Part shown: positions 13,500 through 29,580 of the stretch, piece by piece | Numbering within the stretch: position 1 is the first letter of the stretch | Layout: every line of letters begins with the position of its first letter | NCBI RefSeq assembly: GCF_910589235.1 | Contig: NW_025813595.1 | Location: forward strand, 2,542,001 to 2,606,000 | DNA: 64,000 nucleotides | Origin: Vespa crabro | Lineage: Eukaryota; Arthropoda; Insecta; Hymenoptera; Vespidae | Reading direction: 5' to 3' | Made by a program: the position numbers and the translations under genes | The notes under the pieces: generated by a model | What the model was told of the DNA's origin: nothing | The model's database searches: none | Seen by the model: only the letters and a program-made list of their open reading frames with translations

Positions 13500-16140
13500 A
13501 GATAAAAAGATAAAAATGATAAGAACTATAATAACGATAATAACTATTCCAATAATAATAATAATAAGAATAATAACGATTATAACAATAAAAATAAAAA
13601 GAATAATAACCACAATAATGATAATAACGATAATAATAATAGCAATAATAACGATTTTAACGTTAATAACCATAGTAATAATAACATTAATAACGGTAAT
13701 AATTTTATCAACGATAATAATAATAATGACATTAAAAATAATAATCATATTAGAGATATTAACGATAATAAAAACAGTAATAATTATAACAATAATAATA
13801 ATAATAACGATAATAAAGATAATAACATTAATTACGAGAATGACGATAATATTAATAACGATAATAACGTTAATAACGTAAATAACGATATAAATAATAG
13901 TAATTATAACAATAATAACGATAATAATATTAACGAAAATATAGACATTATTATCAATTATAACAACGATAAATACGATAATAACGATAATGAAATTAAT
14001 AATAATTAAGATAATAACAATATTAACAATAATATGGATAATAAAAATAATAAAAATAACAATAGTAATAGTAATAATAACGATAATAACGATGATAACG
14101 ATAATAGCGATAAGACTAATATCGATAAAACGATAATAAAGATAATAATTCTAAGAATAATATATATAACATTGATACTAACGTTAATCACAATAATACT
14201 AATAACAATAATAATGATAATAACGTTAATAATGATCAGAACGATAATAATATTAAGAATAATAACAATAATAACGATTATTACGATATTACGATAATAA
14301 TAAAAGTAATAATAACTATATTAAAGATAATAAGTATAATAACGATAATAACTACAATAATAGTAGCAATAATGAAAGTAATAACAATAATAGCCATAAA
14401 AACGATTTTAACGATAATAATAAGAACTATAATAACGATAATATCCATAATAATAATAACAATATACGATAATATCGATATTAATAATTTTAATAATAAC
14501 AATAATAACGATCATAACAATAATAGCGATTATAATAATAACGATAATAACGATAATAATAATAATAATATTATCGTTAGTAAGAATAATAATGTTAACG
14601 ATGATTATAATAGTAATAATAATAACGATTATAACGATAATAACAATAAAAATCATAATAACGATAATAACGATAATAGAAGAAACAATAATAACGAAAT
14701 TAACGAAAATATTAATAAAAATTGTAACGTTAAAAACGATAATAAAAATAATAATAAAAATAGTAATAACGAATGTAAAGATAATAACGATAACAATAAT
14801 AACAATAATAGCGATAATATCGATTATAATAATACCGATAATATCGATAATATCTTTAATATTAATAGAAATAATAACAATAATAACGATATTAAAGATA
14901 ACGATAATATTATTAACGATAATAATGACAATATTATTATTAATAATGACGATAATAAAGATAATAAAGATAATAATAATAATATTAATAGAGAAAATAA
15001 CGATATTAACGATAATACCGATAGTAACGATAATCATACTAAAGATAATAACGATAATAATAATGATAATAATAACGCTAATAAAGTTAATATCTACAAT
15101 AAAAATATTAATAATAATATTAATAATAACGATAATAACGATAATATCGGTAATAATGATAGTAATTATAACAATAATAGCAATAATAACGATAATAATG
15201 ATAATAATATATACGGTTATAACGACAATAGTAATAATAATAATAACGATCTTAAAAATAATAAAGATAATAATAATAATAACAATTATAATAAAAAAAA
15301 AACAATCATTTGTATGATTGACGATAATAATAGTGGTAATGTTAAGAATAATAACAACTATAACGATAATAATGATGATGACGATAACAATATTATTGAT
15401 AATAACGTCAATAGTAATATTAATAATAATAACGATAATATCGATATTAATGATAATAATAATAATAATAATAATTATAATAACGATAGTAACGATAATA
15501 ACGATAATACGATAATTACTATAATAACGATAATTTCGATAGTAAGGAATATAATAATAACAATAATAACGATATTAGTAGTAATATTAATAAAGATAAT
15601 ATCGATATTTATGATAATAATTATATTAATAATAAAGATATTAACGATAGTAGCAATAATAACGATAATAATAATAAAAATATTAATTATAATATCGAAA
15701 ATTTTAAAAATAGTAATAGCAATAATAACGATAATAGCGATAATATCGATAATAATAATAACGACAATAACTATAAGAATAATAATAAAATATCGATAGT
15801 AACAATAATAACGACGATTAAAATAATAACGATAATAATAATAACGATAATGACGTTGATAATAATAACGGTCATAACGGTAATAACGATAATAATAATA
15901 ATAATAATAATAGCAATAATAATGATATTAACGAAAATTGTAATGACTTTAGTAACAAAACAACGATATTAACATTAATAATAATAATAATAATGACGAA
16001 TGTAAGTATAATAACAGTGATAACTATAATATTAATAACAATAATAACGATAATAACGATAATAACGTCAATAATAATACTAATAATAACGATAATAACG
16101 ATATCAATGGCATTGACGATAATAATTTTTATAAAAATTA
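13500..16140 (+). repeat. Composite higher-order unit (E-B-C-D segments), copy 2
   Basis: The landmarks here are AGAGATATTAACGATAATAA (about 13752), ACTACAATAATAGTAGCAAT (about 14351), AATAATAGCCATAAAAACGA (about 14386), ATTATCGTTAGTAAGAATAA (about 14570), an ATAGTGGTAATGTTAAGAAT box (about 15330), GATATTAGTAGTAATATTAA (about 15570), AAGTATAATAACAGTGAT (16004) and a GATATCAATGGCATTGACG box (about 16100). Copy 2 has an internal rearrangement relative to copy 1 after about 14.85 kb and lacks the long AAT tract. Confidence 0.75.
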
Positions 16141-18480
16141 CCTTATTATGATAAGAACGATAATAACGGTACTATCAATAATAGCGATAATAATAATAAC
16201 GATAATAACTATAATAATGACTATGATGATAAGAAAGATATTAGCACTAATAATAATAAAAATAATAACGACAGTAACGATAATAATGATAATAATAGAA
16301 TTAATAATAACAGTATTAAGATTAATAGCTATAATAACGATTATAATGATAATAGTATTAGTAATAATAAAAGTAATAACAATAATAACGATAATAATGC
16401 TTACAACATTGTTAATAATAATAATATTAACGATTGGAACGATAAAAATCATAATAATAATAATAATAATAATAATGAAGATAACAACGATAATAACGAT
16501 AATAATGACAGTAATAAAATCAACAATGACGATAATAAAGTTAACAATGATTATATCGATAATAACGATATTTACGATAATAAGGATAATAACAATAAAA
16601 ATAATATCGATAATAATATTAATAATATACTTAATAAAGACGATAATATCGATAAAAATATTAACAAATTTGACGATAATATAGATAATAATATTAACAA
16701 TATTAACGATAATATCGATCATAATAATAATATTATAATCCTTAACGTCGATAATAATAATAATAAAAATAATAATAATAACATTATTCACGATAATAAT
16801 GATAGTAACGATAATAACGATAATAACAATAATAACGACAATTGCGATAGAAACGAATATAATAATGAAAATAATAACAATATTAGTAGTAATATTATTA
16901 ACGATAATAACGATATTAACGATAATAAGTATAATAAAAATCATATTTACGGATATAACGATAAAAGAAATATTAATAATATCAATAATAAGGATAATAA
17001 GGATATCGTCGATAATATTAATAACATTAATAATGATAATATTGATATTAATATTATCAATATTAACGATAATAAGGATAATTTTAATAATAATAATATA
17101 TACAATATTAACAATAATAATAATAATATACAATATTAACAATAATAACGATAATAGCAATATTAAAGATTCTAATAATAACGATAATAACGTTGATATC
17201 GATAACAATAATAACAATATTAACGATAATATCGATAATAATAATAATGACAATTATAAAAATAAAAAAGGTAATAACGATAATAATATAAACGATAATA
17301 ACAATAATACTAATAATAATACTATCTATAATAACAATAATAATGATAATAATAATAATAATAATAACAATAATTACGATAATAAAGAAATTAACGATAA
17401 TAATAATGATGATAATGACGATAATAGTAATAATAATAATAACGATTATAACGATATTATCGAAAATAATAAGATTTATAATAAAGATAATAATAATAAA
17501 AACGATATTAATAATAACAACAAAAACGATAATAACGATAATAATGATAATAACGATAATAAAAAAATAATAATATTAATGAGAAGAATAACGATGATAC
17601 CGATAATAACGATAATAATAATAATAATAATATCAATAATAACGAAAAGAACGCTAAAAATAATAGTCATAATATCTATAATGACACTAATAACGGTAAC
17701 AACAACAATAATATATACGAAAATATCGAAAATATTGATAATGATATTAACATTAATAAGAATAATAACAATAATAATGATAATAATAACAATAATATTA
17801 ATAAAAATAATAACGATAATAACGATAATAACGACAATAACGATAATTGCGATAATAAAGATTATAATAAAAATTAACGATAAAAACGATAATATTAGTA
17901 ATATTAATGACGATAATAACGATATTTAAGATAATAATAATAATCACAATAACGATGATAACGATAATATCGATAATAATAAAAATAATAATAGTAATAA
18001 TGATCGTAACGATAAAAAAGATAATAATAGCAGTAATAGTAACAATAATCATATTAATAACTAGAATAACGATAATATCGATAATAATAACAATGACAAA
18101 GTTAATAGAAATGATAATAATAGCGATAATAACGATAATTACTTTAATAATAACAACAATAATAAAGATAATAATAAAATGACATTAATAACAATAATAA
18201 TAATAGCAACAATAACGATAAATAAGAAAATAAAAATTATTATTAAAACGATACTAAGGATAAGAAAGATATCATCAATAATATTAATATGAAAAATAAA
18301 GATAATATCGATTATATTAATAAAAATATTAACAATTATGAAGATAATTATAATAATAATATTAACAATAATAACGATAATAACAATATTAACGATAATT
18401 GGGATAATAAAAATGACGATATTTACGAATATAACGATAAAAGGAATATTAATAAGAACAATAACAAGGATAATAACAAT

Positions 18481-19007
18481 AATAATAATAAAAGACTATA
18501 ATAATAATTATAAAGATAATGATAATAAAGATAATAATTATAATAATCAACAAAATAATAACGATAATAATGAAACAAACGATAATAATAATAATAACAA
18601 TTAACATAATAACGATTATAACGATAATAATAATAACATATTAACGATAAAAACGATTATAACGATAATAGTAATACTAATAATAACAATAATAACAGAA
18701 AGAACGACAAAATATATAATAATATTAATAACGATAATAACGATATTAACGAAAATGACGATAATAATAATAGCAATAATAACTATAATAATCATAATAT
18801 CAATATTATAGTAATAAAAATAAAGATAATATCGATAATAAGGACAATAATAATAGTAATAATAACGATAATAACGAAAATATCGATAATATTTAGAACG
18901 AAAATAACAGTAATAACGATAATATATATAAAACGATAATAATAATAATAATAATAAAATCGATAATAACGATATTAACGATAATAATAATAATAACGAT
19001 AATAACG

Positions 19008-19041
<34 letters not shown>

Positions 19042-19990
19042 TAACCGTATTAACGGTAATAACGATAATAATAATAACAATAATAACGATGATATAAATA
19101 ATATTGATAATAACGATAATTATAATTACAATAATAACAATAATAACGATTGTAACCAAATAACGATAATAATAATAACAATTATAAGGATAATAAATAG
19201 AATAACGATATTAACGATAACTATAATAACTATAATTACGATAATAACAATAGTAATAATGACATTAATATCGAAAACAACGATAAAAAAGATATTAATA
19301 GTAATAAAAGTAAAGATAATATCGGTAAAGTGGATAATAATAATAATATTATATTCGAAAATAACGATAATAAAAATAATAAAAATAATAATAACGATAA
19401 TATCGCTAATACTAACAACTATAAATTCGATAATAATGATATTAATGAAAATAACTAAAATAAAAATAGTATATATAACAATAATAACGATAATAACAAT
19501 AATAATAATAAAATCAGTAACGATAATTTCGATGATAACCATAGTAATAATTACAATAATGAAGATAACAAAGATGATAATGATAATAATAATAATAAAA
19601 ATATTATCGATAATAAAGTTAATTACGAAAATGACGGTAATAAACATAATAACAATAATAACGACAAAAATAAGAATATTAATAAGGATACGAACGATAA
19701 TAGCGATAATAATAGAAGTAATAATAACAATATTAAGAATATTAAATATAATAATGATTATAATGAAAATAGTAGTAGTAATAATAACAGTAATAACAAT
19801 AATAACGATAATAATGATTATAACAATGTTAACGATAATAATATTGACGATAATAACGATAATAACCATAATAATAATAATAATAATAATAAAGATAACA
19901 ACGCTATTAACGATAATAATGAGAGTAATAATAATAATAATAACGAAGATAAAGTTAATAATGATAATAACGATAATAACGATAATAAAA
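18481..19990 (+). repeat. Long direct repeat H, copy 1
   Basis: The ordered landmarks are AATAATAATAAAAGACTATA, a CAATTAACATAATAACGATT box (about 18598), TAATCATAATATCAATATTA, GATAATAAGGACAATAATAA, a GTATTAACGGTAATAACG box, GACATTAATATCGAAAACAA, ATATCGGTAAAGTGGATAAT (about 19318), CAACTATAAATTCGATAATA (about 19416), and AGTTAATTACGAAAATGACG. GTAAAGTGGATA is far from the satellite consensus and recurs only in copy 2 as far as I can see. Partners are at 29.6 kb and 61.7 kb. Confidence 0.83.
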
Positions 19991-20575
19991 ATAATAATAG
20001 TAGTAATAATTACGATAATGACGATATTAACGATAATAATAGTAGTAATAACAACGATAATAGTAGTAATAATAACAATAATAACAATTATAGCGATAAT
20101 AATGTTATTACCGATAATAACGATAATTATAATATTCATAGTAACTATAATAAGGATATTATCCATAATAATAATAACAATAATAACGATAATAACGATT
20201 ATAATTATTATAATAGAAGTATTTATAACAATATTAAGATTAATAACAATAAAAATAGTAGTAATAAGGAAAGTAATAATTATAATAACGATAAAATGAT
20301 TTTAACGATAATAATAAAGACGATAATTAGGATAATATCAATAATAATAATAACAATATTAACGATAATATCGATAATAATAATAACATTAATAACTATT
20401 ATTACGAAAATAACGATTATAACGAAAATAGTAATAATAGTAATAATAACCATAATAAAAATAATAACGACACAATAATAATAATAATAACAACGATAAT
20501 AACGGTAATAACGATAGAAATAATAGAAAAAGAACAATAATATCAATAATAATGTTAAAAAAGATAATAAAGATA

Positions 20576-20720
20576 ATATCGTTAATAATAATAACGATAA
20601 TAATGATAAGAGCGATAAAAAAAATAACGATATTAACAATAATAATGACAATATTAAAGATAATAATGATAATAATGTTAAAACGATAATAATTATCATT
20701 ATTATAGTAGTAATAAAGTT
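20576..20720 (+). repeat. Direct repeat K, copy 1 (partner 47046-47190)
   Basis: The shared order is ATCGTTAATAATAATAACGA, AACGATATTAACAATAATAA, TTAAAGATAATAATGATAAT and AAAACGATAATAATTATCAT, the last forming a small ATAATTAT palindrome. The region just upstream (AGACGATAATTAGGATAATA at about 20315) also has relatives at about 25100 and 46980. Confidence 0.8.
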
Positions 20721-21689
20721 AATAACGATATTAAAATAAAAATAGTAATGATAATGTAGATAATAATAATAAAATTCATAACCTTAATAACGTTAATAAC
20801 GATAATAACGGTAAAAATAGGAAAATTGATAACTCTAATAACGATAATAAAGAAATAATATTATTAATAATAACGATAATGACAATAATAACGATAATAA
20901 TAGTAATAATGAAAATAATATTCACCACAATTATAACAATAATAGCGGTTATGTTAAGAATAAAATTAATAATATTAACGATTATAATGATAATAATGAT
21001 ATAATCGATAATAATAATTACAATAATAACGATAATAACTACAATAATGATAATAATAATAATAATTATAACGATAATAACGATAATATCGATAATAACA
21101 ATATTAATAAGAGCGATAGTAACGTTAATAGTAATAACTATAAATTTGATAATAATGATATTAATGAAAATAACTATAATAATAAAAATTAATATAACAA
21201 TAATAACCATAATAACGATAACAATAATAACGATAATAAAGTTAGTTATAACAATAATAATAACAATAATAACGATAATAAAGATATCATTGATAATAAA
21301 AATAACGATAATTCCGATAATAACGTTAATAATAGTAATAATAACAATTATAATAATAACTATAATAACGATAATAACCATAATAACGAGAACAACGATA
21401 ATAACGATGATAATAATAATAATATTAAAGATAATAGCGATAATGAAGATAATAACGATAATAAGGATAATAACATTACAGTTATTAATGATAAAAACGA
21501 CAATAAAGATGACAACAATTACAATTATAAAGATGTTAATGAAAAAAACGTTAATAATGATAATAAAGACAATAATAATAATAATAATAACGATAATAAT
21601 GATAATAACGATAACATCGGTAATAATAAAAACAATAATTACGATAATAACGATATTAACGATATAATGATAATAATAAATAATTTCGT

Positions 21690-21900
21690 TAATTAGGATA
21701 ATTACGAAAATATCGGTAATAACCACGAAATCGGAGAAATCGATAATTAACAATAAAATCGATAATAATGATAATAACGACATTAAATGTAATAATAATA
21801 ACGATAATATCGATAATAATAATAGCGATAATGACGACAAAATTAATAATAATATTAATGGTATTAACGATAATAACGATAATAGTAATTATAATAATAA
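21690..21900 (+). repeat. Direct repeat I, copy 1 (partners 49126-49300, 33485-33600)
   Basis: The landmarks are ATTAGGATAATTACGAAAAT, a GGTAATAACCACGAAATCGG box, AAATCGATAATTAACAATAA, and GACGACAAAATTAATAATAA followed by TATTAATGGTATTAACG. The 33.5-kb partner shares only the last part. Confidence 0.75.
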
Positions 21901-23429
21901 CGATAATAACGATAATAACGCATAATAATAATTACAACAATAAAAATAGTAATAATAAAAATAATAACGATGATAACGATATTGACGATAATGATAATAA
22001 TATTAACAACGATATTAAGTATAATAACGATATCATCGAGAATAATAAAAATAATATCGATAATAACGATAATAACAATGATAAAATTAATAATAATATC
22101 GATAATATCAATAATAACGAAAATAACTATATTAATAATAATTATAATAATAATAATAATAATAATATTAATAATAATAATAATAATTATTATTATAATA
22201 TCGAAAATAACTGTAGTAATGATAGTAACGTTAATAACGTTAAAGACGATAAAAAATATAAAAATAATAACGTTAATGACGTTAATAACGACAATAGTAA
22301 TAATAATAATAGGAACGAATATAACGAAAATAACGATATAAACTGTAGGAATAATAACAATAAAAACAATAATAACAATAATAACGATAATAACGATAGT
22401 AATAATAATAATAATAATATTGCTTATAACGCTATAAACGATAATTACGATAATAATAATAAAATCGAATAAAGATAATAACGATAATAATTATTATAAT
22501 AACAAGTATAATAACGAAAATAATAATACAAACGATAATAATACTAATGATTATAACCATGATAACGATAACAACGATAATAATAAAAACATTAATAACG
22601 ATAATAAAGTTTATAACGATAATAATAATAACAATAAAATTGATATTAACGACAATAATTATAATAAATATAATAATAATAACAAAAATAACTATTAAAA
22701 CGGTTATAACAATAATAATAATAACAATAATGACGATAATAACGGTAATAACGATAATTATAATAATAATATGAACGATAATAACGTTAATGAAGCGTAA
22801 TAATAATTATAATAATAACAATAGTAATAATAGTAATAAAAACGATGTTAACGATATGGAAAATAATGATAATAATATTAATAACAATATTATGGATAAT
22901 AACGATAACATCAATAATAATAAATATTGATAATAACGATAATAACTATAATACTAACATTAAGAATAGTGATAATAATGATAATAAAGATAATAACAGT
23001 AATAATAACATCAATAATAGCGATAATAACAATAATAACGATAATAACGATAATAATAACATTAATAATAGTGATAATAATGATAATAACAATAATAACG
23101 ATGTTAATAATTATAATAATAATAATAAAATAACGATAATAAATATAATATCGTTAATAATACAAGTAGTAATATCAATAACATCATTATTAAAGATAAT
23201 AAAGATAATAACAGTAATAATAATAACAATAATATCAATGGAAATCATAGCAATATTAACGATAATAACGTTAATAATAATAACAATAATTACGACAAAA
23301 ACTATATTAACGATAATAACAATAATAATAAAGATAATAACGATATTAATAATAATAATAATAACAATATTAACGATAATTACAAATATAATAAAAAGAA
23401 TAATAACTATTATAATGATAATAACGATA

Positions 23430-24600
23430 ATAATAATAGCAATAATGACGATTTTAAAGTTAAGACCGAAAAAAATAAAACCTTAAATGACCATTATAAC
23501 TTTATCAATGATAATAATAATAATGACGTTAATAATAATCATCATAAAAAAGATATTAACGATAAAAACTACCATAAAAATTATAACAAAAATAATAATA
23601 ATAATAGTAAACACAAGAACGAAATTATCGATAATAACAATAATAATAATAACGATAGTAACGATAATATAGTTAATATTAATAACGATATTATTGATAA
23701 AATCGATAATAATAATAATAATAATAATAATAACGATAATATCGATAGTAAAAATTATAATGATAATAACGACAGTAAAGATAATAACTATAATATCCAC
23801 TATAACAATAATAATAACGATAATGGCGATAATTACGATAATGACGATAATATTAATAACGATAATAACGTTAATAACGTAAATAACGACAATAATAATA
23901 GAAATAATAACAATATCAACGATAATAAAGATAATAACGATAAGAATATTAACGATAATATCGACAATATTAATAATATTTACAACGATAATTATGATAA
24001 TATTGATCGTAAAACTAATAACAATAAAGATAATAACAATATTAACGATAATAACGATAATAACGATAATAAAAATAATAATAGTAATAGCAATAATAAC
24101 GATAGTGACGATAATAACGATAATAGCGATAATACTAATAACGATAATAACGATAATAATAATAACGATAATAACGATAATGTCGATAATATTTATAACA
24201 ATATTTACGATAATTTCGATATTAATAATTGTATCATAACAATAATAACGATCATAACGATAATAGCAACTATAATAATAACGATTATAACGATATTAAT
24301 AATAATAATATTATTTTAAGTAACAATAATAATGATAGCGATGTTTATAATAGTAATAATAATAACGTTTATAACAATACTAACGGTAATAATGATAATA
24401 AAAATAATAACCATAATAACGATAATAATAACGTTATTATTAATAACAATAATAACGTTAATAACGGTAATAAAAACAACAATAATAACAATATTAGCGA
24501 AAATAGTAATAACAATTGTGACGGAAACAACGATAACAGCATTAATAATAATAATAATAATAACGAATATAAGTATAATAACGGTGAAACCTATAATATT
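23430..24600 (+). repeat. E-B-D partial composite unit
   Basis: An E-type start (ACGATTTTAAAGTTAAGACC at about 23450, AACGTTAATAACGTAAATAA at about 23866) is followed by a B-type box (GCGATGTTTATAATAGTAAT at about 24339) and the D box AAGTATAATAACGGTGAAA at 24571. The order agrees with the full composite units, but the intervening parts are shortened. Confidence 0.7.
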
Positions 24601-26034
24601 AATAATAATAATATCGATAATATCGATAATAACGATAATAATAATAATCGTATTAAAGATAATAAAGATGATAACGATACTAACTATAATAGCGAAAATA
24701 ATAATGACAACAAAAACAATATTAACGATAATAAGAATAATAACAATTATTATAATGACGGAAAAAACGATAACAACGGTAATAAAGATAATAACGATAA
24801 TAACGATATTAACAATGATAATAATAGTAATAATAAAGATAATAACGAAGTAAAAGGTTCTAACGATAATAATAATTACAACAATAACGATAATAACGAT
24901 TATGATGATAAGAACGATAATAATACTAATAATAATAAAAATAATACCGACAATAACGACAATAAGAATAATAATAGAAGTAATAATAACAATTTTAAGA
25001 ATAATAAATATAAAATCGATTATAACAATAATATTAGTAGTAATAAAAAATTAATAATTATAATAACGATAAAAACGATTTTAAAAATAATAATAATGAC
25101 GATAATTAGGATAATATCGATATTAATAATAACAATATTAGCGATAATACCGATAGTAATAATAACATTAATAACTATAATAACGATAATAACGTTTATA
25201 ACGATAATAAGAATAATAGCAGTAATAACCATTATAAAGGTAATAACGACACAATAATAGTAATAATAATAATAACGATAATAACGGTAATATCGACAAA
25301 AATAATAGAAAAATAAAGTAATATCAATAATCACGATAAAAAGTATGAAAACGATAATATCGATAATATAAAATACGATAATAACGATATTATCGATAAG
25401 AATAATAACAATATTAACAATAATATCGATAATATAAACAACAATATTGACGATAATATCGATAATAATAATAACAAAAATATAAAGTAATACCGGTAAT
25501 AACGATAATAACGGTAATAATAATAAAATTGATAACGCTAATAAAGATAATAAAGGTATAATACTATTAATAAGGACGATAATAATGATTATAATGGAAA
25601 TAATAATAATTACAATATCGATAATAACGATAATAACGGTAAAAACGATAATAATAGTAGTAATAATACTAGTAATAATAATAATGATAATTACGATAAT
25701 AACAATAATAATAATAGTTATAATAACATAATAACAATAATAATATCGATAATAACTGTAATAATGATAGTACCCATAATGACGATAATAACGATAATAT
25801 TGATAATAATAATAATAATAATAACAGTAATATCGAAAATAACGATAATATCGACAGTTATAATAATAATAATAATAATAATAATATCCATAATGCAGAT
25901 AATGACGCCAATAATAATAATTATAATAATAATAATAATAATAACGATAATGACGATAATAATAATAGTATTAATAACAATATTAAAAATAATAACGATA
26001 ATAACGATAATAATAATAATAATAATGACATTAT

Positions 26035-26422
26035 AACTATAATAAATATAATAACGATATGTTATAAACGTTAAAAACGACAATAGTGGTAATAGAAATA
26101 ACGATAATAACGATAATAGCGGCAATAAAAATTATAATAATAAAGATAATAACGATATTATCGAAAATCAAGATAAAAGCAATAAGAATAATAATAATAA
26201 GAACAATAACAATGATAATAACGATAATAAACATAATAACAGTAACAGTGACACGACAATAATAATAACAATATTAATAACGATAATAACGTTAACAACA
26301 ATAATAAAGATAATAACTATATTAACGATATCAATAATAACGAAAACAACGTTAATTTCGAAATTAATAATAACAATATTAAAGATAATAACGATAATAA
26401 TAATAATAATAACTACATTAAT
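26035..26422 (+). repeat. ~390-bp higher-order unit A, copy at 26.0 kb
   Basis: The landmarks run in order: AACTATAATAAATATAATAA, a damaged ATATGTTATAAACG box, CGGCAATAAAAATTATAATA, GATATTATCGAAAAT, AAAAGCAATAAGAATAATAA, AACATAATAACAGTAACAGT, and GTTAATTTCGAAATTAATAA. The opening motif reappears at 26423, a spacing of 388 bp, almost the same as at 2.1 kb. Confidence 0.82.
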
Positions 26423-26510
26423 AACTATAATAAATATATTAACGATATGGTATTAACGATAAAAACGACAAAAGTAGTAACAATAATAACGATATTATCG
26501 AAAATAACGA
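26423..26510 (+). repeat. Partial second tandem copy of unit A at 26.4 kb
   Basis: The opening landmarks of unit A (AACTATAATAAATATATTAA, ATATGGTATTAACG, then a GTAGTAACAATAATAACG stretch) restart here and then skip to the GATATTATCGAAAATAACG landmark, so an internal part is deleted. Confidence 0.68.
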
Positions 26511-26649
26511 TAATAACAATAATAATAATAACAGTAATAAGGATAATAACGATATTGCGATTAATAATAATATTAATAATAATATTATTATAAGATAAAA
26601 TAATAATAAGATAAAATAATAATATTATTAACGATTACATCGAAAATAA

Positions 26650-27705
26650 TGATAATAATAGTAGTAATAATAACAATAATAAATATAATAAAGATAATAA
26701 AGAAAATAACAGTAATTACGATAATAATTATAAGAATAATCTATATAACAATGACACTAACGTTAATAACGATAATATTAATAACATTAATAACGATAAT
26801 AACGATTATAATAATAAGAACGACAATAATATTAATAATAATAACAATATTAACTATTATAACGATAATAACGATAATAATAGATGTAATAATAACAATA
26901 TTAAAAATAATAAGTATAATAACGATAATAACTACAATAATAGTAGTAATAATGAAAGTAATAACAATAATAGCAATAAAAAAGATTTTAACGATAACAA
27001 TTATAACGATAATAACGATAATATCTATAATATTAATAACATTATTTAGGATAATATCGAAATTAATAATTGTATTAATAACAATAATAACGATCATAAC
27101 GATAATAGCGATTATAATAAAAACGATAATAACGATAATAATGATAAGAATATTATCGTTAGTAACAATAATAATTATAACGATGTTTATAATTGTAATA
27201 ATAATAACGATTATAATGATAATAACGTTAATAATGATAATAACGATAATAATTATATTAATAAAAGGAACAATAATAACGATATTAACGAAAATATTAA
27301 TGACAATTGTTACGTTAAAGACGACAAAAACATAATAATAACAATAATAATAATAACGGAAGTAAAGATAACTACGGTAACAATAATAACAATAATAGCG
27401 ATAATATCGATTATAATAATACCGATAATATCGATATTAACGATAATAATAATAATATTAATAATGATATTAAAAATAATATCAATAATAACGATAATAA
27501 TAATAGAAATAATAGCAATAATAACGATAATAAAGATAACAACAATATTATTAACGATAACAATGATAATATTAATATAAATAATAACGATAATAACGAT
27601 AATAAAGATAATAATATTAATATTAATAAATATAATAACGATATTAACGATAATAACGATAATAACGATTATGACTATAGTAGCGATAAAAAACTTAATA
27701 ACGAC

Positions 27706-27777
<72 letters not shown>

Positions 27778-29090
27778 GATAATAACGATAATAACATTAA
27801 TAATATCAATAATAATAACAATAATATCAATAATGACGATAATAACTATAATAATAATAACAATAATATCGATAATATCGATAATTATAATAATAATATT
27901 AACGATAATTTCGGCCATAATATTAATACTAATAAAAATAATAAAGATAATAACGATAATAAGTATTATAATAATATCGATAATAACAATATTATTAATA
28001 ATAATAACAACGATAATAACGATCATAACTAAAACAAAATGAATAATAATAAAGATAATGACAATATTAATGATAATATCGATAATAACGATAATAAAAA
28101 TAATAATTGTAATAGCAATAATAACGAAAATAAAGAAAATAACAGTAATAACGATAATAACTATAATAATAATAACGAAAATAACGATAATAATGATATT
28201 AACGATAATAATAATAATAATAATATCGATAATAACGATGATAACGAAAATAAAGATAATAACGATAATAATAATTATAATAATTGTAAAAATAATAACG
28301 TTAATTACAATAATAACGATAATAATAGTTATTATAAAATAATAGCAATAATAACAATGATAAAGATAATAATATATACTATTTTAACGACAATAGTAAA
28401 AACAACTATAACGATAATAAAGGTAACAAAGATAATTATAATAATAATGATAATAATAATAATAATAATAACAATAATTTGCATAATAACGATAATAACA
28501 GTGGTAATGTTAAGAATAATAACAATAATAACGATAATAAATATTATGACGATAACAATATTATTCATAATAACGTCAATAGTAATAATAATAATAATAA
28601 CGATAATATCGATATTAGTATTAATATTAATAACGATAATAACGATACTTACGATAATAATTATAATAATAATAAAGATAATAACGATAGTAACAATAAT
28701 AACGATAATAATAATAAAAATATTAATGATAATATCGAAGATTATATAAATCATAATAGCAATAATAACGATAATATCGATGATATCGATAATAATGATA
28801 TTATTAATAATAATAATAGCAATAATAACGATATTAACGAAAATTGTAATAACATTAGTAACGTAATAACGATATTAACATTAATAATAATATTTATAAT
28901 AACGAAAGTAAGTACAATAACGGTGACAACTATAATATTAATAAAAATAATCACGATAATAACGATAATAACGACAATAATAATACTAATAATAACTATA
29001 ATAACGATATCAATGGAATTAACGATAATAACGTTTATAATAATAATCTTATTAAAGATAAGAACGATAATAACGATACTAACAATAACA
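26650..29090 (+). repeat. Composite higher-order unit (E-B-C-D segments), copy 3
   Basis: It matches copy 1 over most of its length at an offset of about 21.5-21.7 kb. The landmarks include ACTACAATAATAGTAGTAAT, a GATGTTTATAATTGTAATAA box (about 27182), ATTAATAAAAGGAACAATAA, a pure AAT tract at 27706-27776 in the same relative place as 6040-6115, ACGATAATTTCGG, ATAACGATGATAACGAAAAT, an ACAGTGGTAATGTTAAGAAT box (about 28498) shared with copy 2, AAGTACAATAACGGTGAC (28910) and a GATATCAATGGAATTAACG box. Confidence 0.82.
27706..27776 (+). repeat. Pure (AAT)n microsatellite tract
   Basis: About 24 uninterrupted AAT units, positionally equivalent to 6040-6115 within copy 3 of the composite unit. 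Confidence 0.95.
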
Positions 29091-29580
29091 GCGATAATAA
29101 TAATAACGATATAAAGGATAATATTGTTAATAATTGTAAAAATTTTCACGATAGTATCGATAATAATAATAACAACAAAAACAATAATAACGATAATAAT
29201 TACAATAATAATAACGATATTAACTATAAAAACGATAATAATAATAGTAATAGTAATAATTATAGCAATAATAACGATAATAAAGATAATTATAATAACA
29301 ATAATAACGATAATAACGATAATAGCGATTACAATAATAACAATAATAACGTTAATAACGAAAATTACGATAATTTTAATAATAACAATAATAATGATAA
29401 CGATAATAACGAAATAGTAATCATAATAATTACGATTATAAAGATAATATCGATATTAATAATAATTATAATAATTAATATAGTAACGATATAAACGATA
29501 AGAACAATAATATTAATAAAAACAATAAAGATAATAATGATAATAATAATAATAATAATAACAATAACAAGGATAGTAAC

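Noticed and set aside
20680..20705. Hairpin AATAATTATCATTATTATAG considered as a terminator or regulatory stem
   Set aside because: Short AT palindromes arise freely in this composition, and there is no gene nearby for it to serve.
24229..25257. Asn/Asp-rich open frame resembling prion-like or Dictyostelium-type poly-Asn proteins
   Set aside because: AAT-AAC-GAT read in frame gives Asn-Asn-Asp. The frame ends at a phase break and not at a gene-like boundary, and the same composition appears all over the array.
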